Below, one piece after another: positions 15,400-18,843 of a DNA stretch of 18,843 bases (the stretch's first letter is position 1; each line of letters begins with the position of its first letter). This DNA is from JBAXAM01 sp964565935. Lineage in GTDB: Bacteria > Pseudomonadota > Gammaproteobacteria > UBA9339. The DNA lies in the NCBI GenBank assembly GCA_964565935.1, contig CAZMGW010000021.1, forward strand, positions 1-18,843. Direction: 5' to 3'. Position numbers and translations under genes: made by a program. The notes beneath the pieces were generated by a model. It ran no database searches. It saw only the letters and a program-made list of their open reading frames with translations, and had not been told where the DNA came from.

Positions 15400-15523
15400 G
15401 TATCCTTCGCTAATTGAATTTATGCTTTGTCGCCTGCGCCACTCGCACTCCTCATTTACGTAAAAGTAAACTCCGGGTGCTCGTGGCTTGTCTTCGCGCC
15501 TAAATTCAATTATCGAAGGATAC
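15400..15523 (+). repeat. 124-bp intergenic inverted repeat (between nadE and recJ)
   Basis: Outer arms 15400-15422 and 15501-15523 are complementary over 23 bp with a single mismatch (GTATCCTTCG.TAATTGAATTTA). The interior continues as an imperfect palindrome with paired blocks GCCAC/GTGGC and GCAC/GTGC around TTTACGTAAAAGTAAA at the tip. The whole unit could form a cruciform or a long RNA hairpin. No target-site duplication is visible. The form suggests a dispersed intergenic palindromic element, but copy number cannot be seen here. One arm supplies the nadE ribosome-binding site. Confidence 0.85.
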
Positions 15524-15569
15524 AGGCTCCATAACTAATTAACTCACCTCGCAATAGACACTGAGTATA

Positions 15570-17285
15570 ATGAAAAAAATAATAACACGCAAAGTTCCAG
15601 AAAACGCGCCCTTGCTACATAAACACCCTTTGTTAAACCGCATTTATGCCGCGCGCGGGGTTACAGACGCGACTGAGCTGGATTATGATCTAACCAAGCT
15701 TTTGCCATACAATTCATTAAAAGGGATCAAACAAGCCGTTGAATGTTTAGCCACGGCAATACAAGAACAGCAGCGCGTTTTGATTCTCGGTGATTTTGAT
15801 GCCGATGGCGCTACAAGCACCGCTCTGGCAGTTCTGGCGCTTCAATCTTTTGGCCTAAAAAACGTCACTTATTTAATTCCCAATCGATTCGATTTTGGTT
15901 ATGGCTTAACCCCAGAAATCGTTGAGCTAGCTGCAAAACAACAACCTCAATTAATTATTACGGTTGATAACGGAATCACCAGCATCGATGGCGTAAAAGC
16001 GGCAAATGACCTCGGGATAAAAGTTCTGGTTACCGATCACCACTTGCCCGGCGACACCCTCCCAGACGCCTGTGCAATCATCAACCCAAATCAACACGAT
16101 GATCAATTCCTGAGCAAACATCTTGCCGGCGTTGGCGTGGTTTTTTATCTGATGTTGGCGTTGCGCTCCCATTTACGGGGTATCGATTGGTTTAGCGCGC
16201 AAAATATTCCTGAACCAAACATGGCGCAATTTTTAGATTTGGTGGCTTTGGGCACGGTCGCGGACGTTGTCAGTTTGGATCACAACAATAGAATTTTAGT
16301 GGCTCAAGGGCTGCAACGCATCCGCGCGGGCAAGTGTCGTTTGAGCATTAAAGCGTTATTTGCCCTTACCAAGCGCAATTATGAAAAAATATTGGCTTCT
16401 GATTTGGGATTTGTCATTGCCCCGCGCCTCAATGCTGTTGGCCGTTTGGACGAGATGTCGATTGGGGTAGAGGGCTTATTAACTGAAGATGTCGAACGTG
16501 CGCGCTCAATTGCAAAACAACTTGATTCGTTGAACAGCGAGCGCCGTGAAATTGAAGAAGACATGCGGCTTCAAGCTGCTCGGCTGTTGGACAACTTGCA
16601 ACTGGAACAAGACTTGCCGCCGGGGCTGTGCCTCTTTGAAGAAACCTGGCATCAGGGGGTCTTGGGGGTCCTGGCTTCTCGTCTAAAAGACAAACTGCAT
16701 CGCCCCGTTATTGTTTTTACTGCCGTGAGTGAAACTGAAATTAAAGGGTCAGCTCGGTCGGTCAGCGGCGTGCATTTACGCAATGTGCTCAACACCATTT
16801 CCGTACAAAACCCCGGGTTAATCACTAGGTTTGGTGGCCATGCGATGGCGGCGGGTCTGAGCATCGCTCGTGAAAGCTATGAGATGTTTGCTCAAGTTTT
16901 TGCGACTGAAGTTGAACAACATCTTGCGTTAGAAGATCTAGGCGGCATCGTTTACACTGATGGCGAATTGCCAATTGAATATTTTAATATTGCCACGGCA
17001 GAGTTATTGCGTTCCGCTGGTCCGTGGGGACAAGGCTTTCCTGAGCCGACTTTTTCTGACGAGTTTATTTTAGTTACTCAGCGCTTGGTCGGCCAAAAAC
17101 ATTTGAAACTAACTTTGCGTACTTTAGAATCCGACCAAGAAATCGATGCGATTTGTTTTAATGTTAACCCCAGCATTTGGCCAAATTTTCGTTGCGCGAA
17201 AGCAAAAATGGTTTATCGCTTGGACGTTAACGAATATAATGGGCGCCGGAGTTTGCAGTTGATGGTTGAGGAGATTGTGCCGTAG
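15570..17285 (+). CDS. recJ: Single-stranded-DNA exonuclease RecJ
   Basis: RecJ is a 5'-3' single-strand DNA exonuclease used in recombinational, mismatch and base-excision repair. The 571-residue product matches E. coli RecJ (577) from end to end. DHH-family metal motifs are GDFDADGATST (residues 74-84), TVDNGI (131-136), VTDHHLPGD (154-162) and LVALGTVADVV. The DHHA1 region has FGGHAMAAGLS, and the C-terminal OB fold ends in YNGRRSLQLMVEEI. The ribosome-binding site is weak (only GAG a few bases before the ATG), and a TATAAT (15565-15570) runs into the start codon. No better in-frame start exists, and this one fits the family length. It is divergent from nadE across the 124-bp palindrome. 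Confidence 0.96.
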   Translation: MKKIITRKVPENAPLLHKHPLLNRIYAARGVTDATELDYDLTKLLPYNSLKGIKQAVECLATAIQEQQRVLILGDFDADGATSTALAVLALQSFGLKNVTYLIPNRFDFGYGLTPEIVELAAKQQPQLIITVDNGITSIDGVKAANDLGIKVLVTDHHLPGDTLPDACAIINPNQHDDQFLSKHLAGVGVVFYLMLALRSHLRGIDWFSAQNIPEPNMAQFLDLVALGTVADVVSLDHNNRILVAQGLQRIRAGKCRLSIKALFALTKRNYEKILASDLGFVIAPRLNAVGRLDEMSIGVEGLLTEDVERARSIAKQLDSLNSERREIEEDMRLQAARLLDNLQLEQDLPPGLCLFEETWHQGVLGVLASRLKDKLHRPVIVFTAVSETEIKGSARSVSGVHLRNVLNTISVQNPGLITRFGGHAMAAGLSIARESYEMFAQVFATEVEQHLALEDLGGIVYTDGELPIEYFNIATAELLRSAGPWGQGFPEPTFSDEFILVTQRLVGQKHLKLTLRTLESDQEIDAICFNVNPSIWPNFRCAKAKMVYRLDVNEYNGRRSLQLMVEEIVP

Positions 17286-17334
17286 GGCGGCTAGCTAAGA
17301 ATAACGGAACAGTGTGGTTAATTAATTTGGCACA

Positions 17335-17469
17335 GGTAGCGCAGCTATGCACCACTCGACGATCTTGTTTTAGGGACGTCATAAATGGACTTCCTTGTCG
17401 ACTCGCATTCGCCATTCATGGCTCATAGCGTCCTAAAACAAGACCGTTTCGGATGCATGTTGCGCTACC
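17335..17469 (+). repeat. 135-bp intergenic inverted repeat (between recJ and the M55 gene)
   Basis: Outer arms GGTAGCGCA (17335-17343) and TGCGCTACC (17461-17469) are perfect complements. Further in, TCTTGTTTTAGGGACG (17363-17378) pairs with CGTCCTAAAACAAGA (17429-17443), with one bulged base. Near the tip, CATAAATGG pairs with CCATTCATG with one difference. The sequence is unrelated to the 15400-15523 element. No coding gene is credible here; the downstream M55 reading frame is open through part of it, but the real start is later. Confidence 0.82.
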
Positions 17470-17522
17470 AAGCCGCACAATCACTGGCTATAACAAACAG
17501 TTACATAAGGAGTCCAAGTTCT

Positions 17523-18392
17523 ATGAATAAATACCTATTATCAGTCGATATCGAAGGGATCACCGGCGTGATCAACAGAAATTTTGCCAACAAAGACGGC
17601 AAATATCATCAACTCGCTTGTCGCTACATGACGAGCGACGTGAATGCCGTGGTGAAGGGCATTCTCAACGCCGACCCTGAGGGCCACATTGTGGTGCGCG
17701 ATGCCCACGACTATGACGCTGTCAATCTTGATTTAGAAAAACTACATCCCAAGGCAACCCTGATTCAAGGTTGGGGCCCGATACAAAACATGCTTGCCAG
17801 TTTAGATGGCTCTTTTAAAGGGGTGTTTTTAGTCGGCTATCACGCGGGCGGCCAAAATAACGAGGCGGTTTTGGGGCACACGCTTCATTCAATAACGCAT
17901 TACATAAAAATTAATAACAAGCTCGTCAATGAAACAGGCGTGGCCGCGCTTTATGCAAGCCACCACAACGTCCCGATTGCGTTCATCAGCGGCGATGACC
18001 ACGCAGTAAAAGAGGCACAAGAACAATTAGGCGATGTTGTGGGGGTGGTGGTCAAACAAAGCATTGCACGCGACTGCGCTGCTTCTTTGTCGCTGGCTCA
18101 AGCGCAATCATTGCTTGAAAAAGGTGCGGCTGAAGCGGTCGCTAAACTGCAGCAAAATCAATTTAAAGCGTATCAGGTTTCAAGCCCGATTACCCTAGAA
18201 ATCGGGTTTTATAACAGCGGTTACCGGATTTCCGTTTTCCAAAGCCTTGCTGAAATTTTGAGCTTTGATCCAACTTATAAATTTAATCATGAGACACTCG
18301 CGCTAATTTTCAGCGCCAACAATGCTCTAGAATTATCACAGCGACTAAACATGTTGATGTTTTTGGTTTATGGCATTAGCTCGTCTGCGTAA
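17523..18392 (+). CDS. M55-family D-aminopeptidase-like metallopeptidase
   Basis: This 289-residue protein matches the zinc D-aminopeptidase family of B. subtilis DppA. Likely metal ligands are Asp9 and Glu11 (LSVDIEGITG), His62 (VVRDAHDYDA), His107 (VFLVGYHAGG) and Glu137 (VNETGVAAL); GHTLHS at 118-123 carries the catalytic-region histidines. Family members release D-amino acids from small D-peptides, for example in cell-wall peptide recycling; the substrate here is unknown. The frame is open from 17385, inside the upstream palindrome, but ATG 17523 has AAGGAG 10 nt upstream and gives the family N-terminus MNKYLLSVDIEG. It follows recJ after 237 bp, so it is probably a separate unit. There is no signal peptide, so a cytoplasmic location is expected. 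Confidence 0.9.
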   Translation: MNKYLLSVDIEGITGVINRNFANKDGKYHQLACRYMTSDVNAVVKGILNADPEGHIVVRDAHDYDAVNLDLEKLHPKATLIQGWGPIQNMLASLDGSFKGVFLVGYHAGGQNNEAVLGHTLHSITHYIKINNKLVNETGVAALYASHHNVPIAFISGDDHAVKEAQEQLGDVVGVVVKQSIARDCAASLSLAQAQSLLEKGAAEAVAKLQQNQFKAYQVSSPITLEIGFYNSGYRISVFQSLAEILSFDPTYKFNHETLALIFSANNALELSQRLNMLMFLVYGISSSA

Positions 18393-18401
18393 AGGAGTTA
18401 C

Positions 18402-18843
18402 GCCCTTTCAGGGCTTGAAATATCGGGGGGACGTCTTTCTTGGGGTTCCCTTCACTGCTTCGCAGTTCGGTCACCCCAAGCTATAGAGCTTGCGTTTCCT
18501 TCGGAACGCTTTGCATTGATCCATTAAGCAAGATAATGCCAAGATACAAAAGTTGTGCCTTGAATTGGTCGCGCTAAATCAGGCATTACATTTCTTTCAG
18601 AACGTTTTGCACCGATCTATTATGGCAAATAGTACTAAGATAAAAAATTCGCGCCTTGAATCAGTTGCCTCTATTAAAAAATACCTAGGAAAAAGCAAAA
18701 TCTATCATGTGTGGGGTAGTCTAAATATTGGCGGGATCAAAAGTGTTCCGAAGGAAACGCAAGATCTATAGCCTGGGGTGACCGAGCCACAACGTGGCGA
18801 CGGGAACCCCAGGACAGAATGCCAAGAGTATTAGAGCCCTGAA
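18402..18843 (+). repeat. Composite inverted-repeat element, cut by the window end
   Basis: Outer ends TTCAGGGCT (18407-18415) and AGCCCTGAA (18835-18843) are perfect complements; the left one is half of a small hairpin GCCCT-TTC-AGGGC (18402-18414), so the right end probably continues past the window. Inside, arms 18439-18511 and 18741-18813 are complementary over about 73 bp with around 14 mismatches. Each arm starts with a 42-nt hairpin (18439-18480 and 18772-18813), followed by CTATAGA and a GCGTTTCC-TTC-GGAACGC hairpin. The core between the arms is AT-rich and holds two diverged direct repeats. No transposase is present. This accounts for the whole 451-bp stretch after the M55 gene. Confidence 0.82.
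18495..18671 (+). repeat. Pair of diverged direct repeats, 96-bp period
   Basis: Copy 1 (18495-18575) and copy 2 (18591-18671) align without gaps over most of their 81 bp at about 70 % identity by eye. Shared blocks include TTTGCA, GATC, AAGATA and GCCTTGAAT. Copy 1 overlaps the end of the left inverted arm. The period is a multiple of three. A 72-codon open frame covers copy 2, but the matching frame in copy 1 has a TGA, so no gene is called. Confidence 0.6.

Noticed and set aside
17385..17522. N-terminal extension of the M55 gene by 46 codons
   Set aside because: It lies within the intergenic palindrome and lacks a ribosome-binding site; ATG 17523 has AAGGAG and the family N-terminus.
18402..18414. 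GCCCT-TTC-AGGGC hairpin after the M55 gene as a rho-independent terminator
   Set aside because: The stem is only 5 bp and no T-run follows; it is better explained as the end of the repeat element.
18553..18771. 72-codon open frame in the terminal element
   Set aside because: It lies across repeats and one inverted arm and is interrupted in the matching frame of the sister repeat; coding is not supported.
18402..18843. CRISPR array or insertion sequence
   Set aside because: There are only two diverged direct repeats with no regular spacers, and no transposase gene or target duplication is visible.

Overview
The window looks like chromosomal DNA of a moderately AT-rich gammaproteobacterium, most likely of the order Legionellales (Legionella, Coxiella, Rickettsiella or Berkiella-type). 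The evidence is the gammaproteobacterial block zapA - 6S RNA - ygfA, close matches to E. coli YicC, PepP, Nth and RecJ, and three outer-membrane proteins of the LbtU siderophore-porin type, a family best known from Legionellales. A large lipase-like protein with a long unrecognised C-terminal half fits a host-associated lifestyle, but this is inference. No genus can be fixed from the sequence alone.

Layout. Positions 1-295 hold the 5' part of rph (minus strand, cut by the window edge), divergent from yicC (388-1254). Both act in RNA metabolism. Next is an 823-residue class-3-lipase-like protein (1376-3847), the main accessory gene. A minus-strand cluster follows, transcribed as a zapB-like small coiled-coil gene, zapA, 6S RNA (ssrS) and ygfA (5-formyl-THF cyclo-ligase). 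It has a good promoter before the first gene and a second one inside the end of zapA for 6S RNA. Divergent from it is pepP (5280-6563). A 333-bp gap after pepP carries a promoter and a structured leader for the first LbtU-type porin (6897-8204), which ends at a strong terminator. Two tandem LbtU-type paralogues follow as an operon (8491-9948 and 9996-11462) and end at a bidirectional terminator.

Facing them on the minus strand is a tight housekeeping operon, nadE - metG - nth (15393 down to 11515), with 4-nt junctions. The right end has recJ (15570-17285) and an M55-family D-aminopeptidase-like gene (17523-18392).

The most unusual feature is a series of three unrelated long inverted repeats in consecutive gaps of the right third: 15400-15523 (between nadE and recJ, supplying the nadE ribosome-binding site), 17335-17469 (between recJ and the M55 gene), and a composite element from about 18402 to beyond the window end. 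The last has two opposed 42-nt hairpins whose stems differ by compensatory changes, around an internal pair of diverged 96-bp-period direct repeats. No CRISPR array, tRNA, rRNA, transposase or prophage gene was seen.
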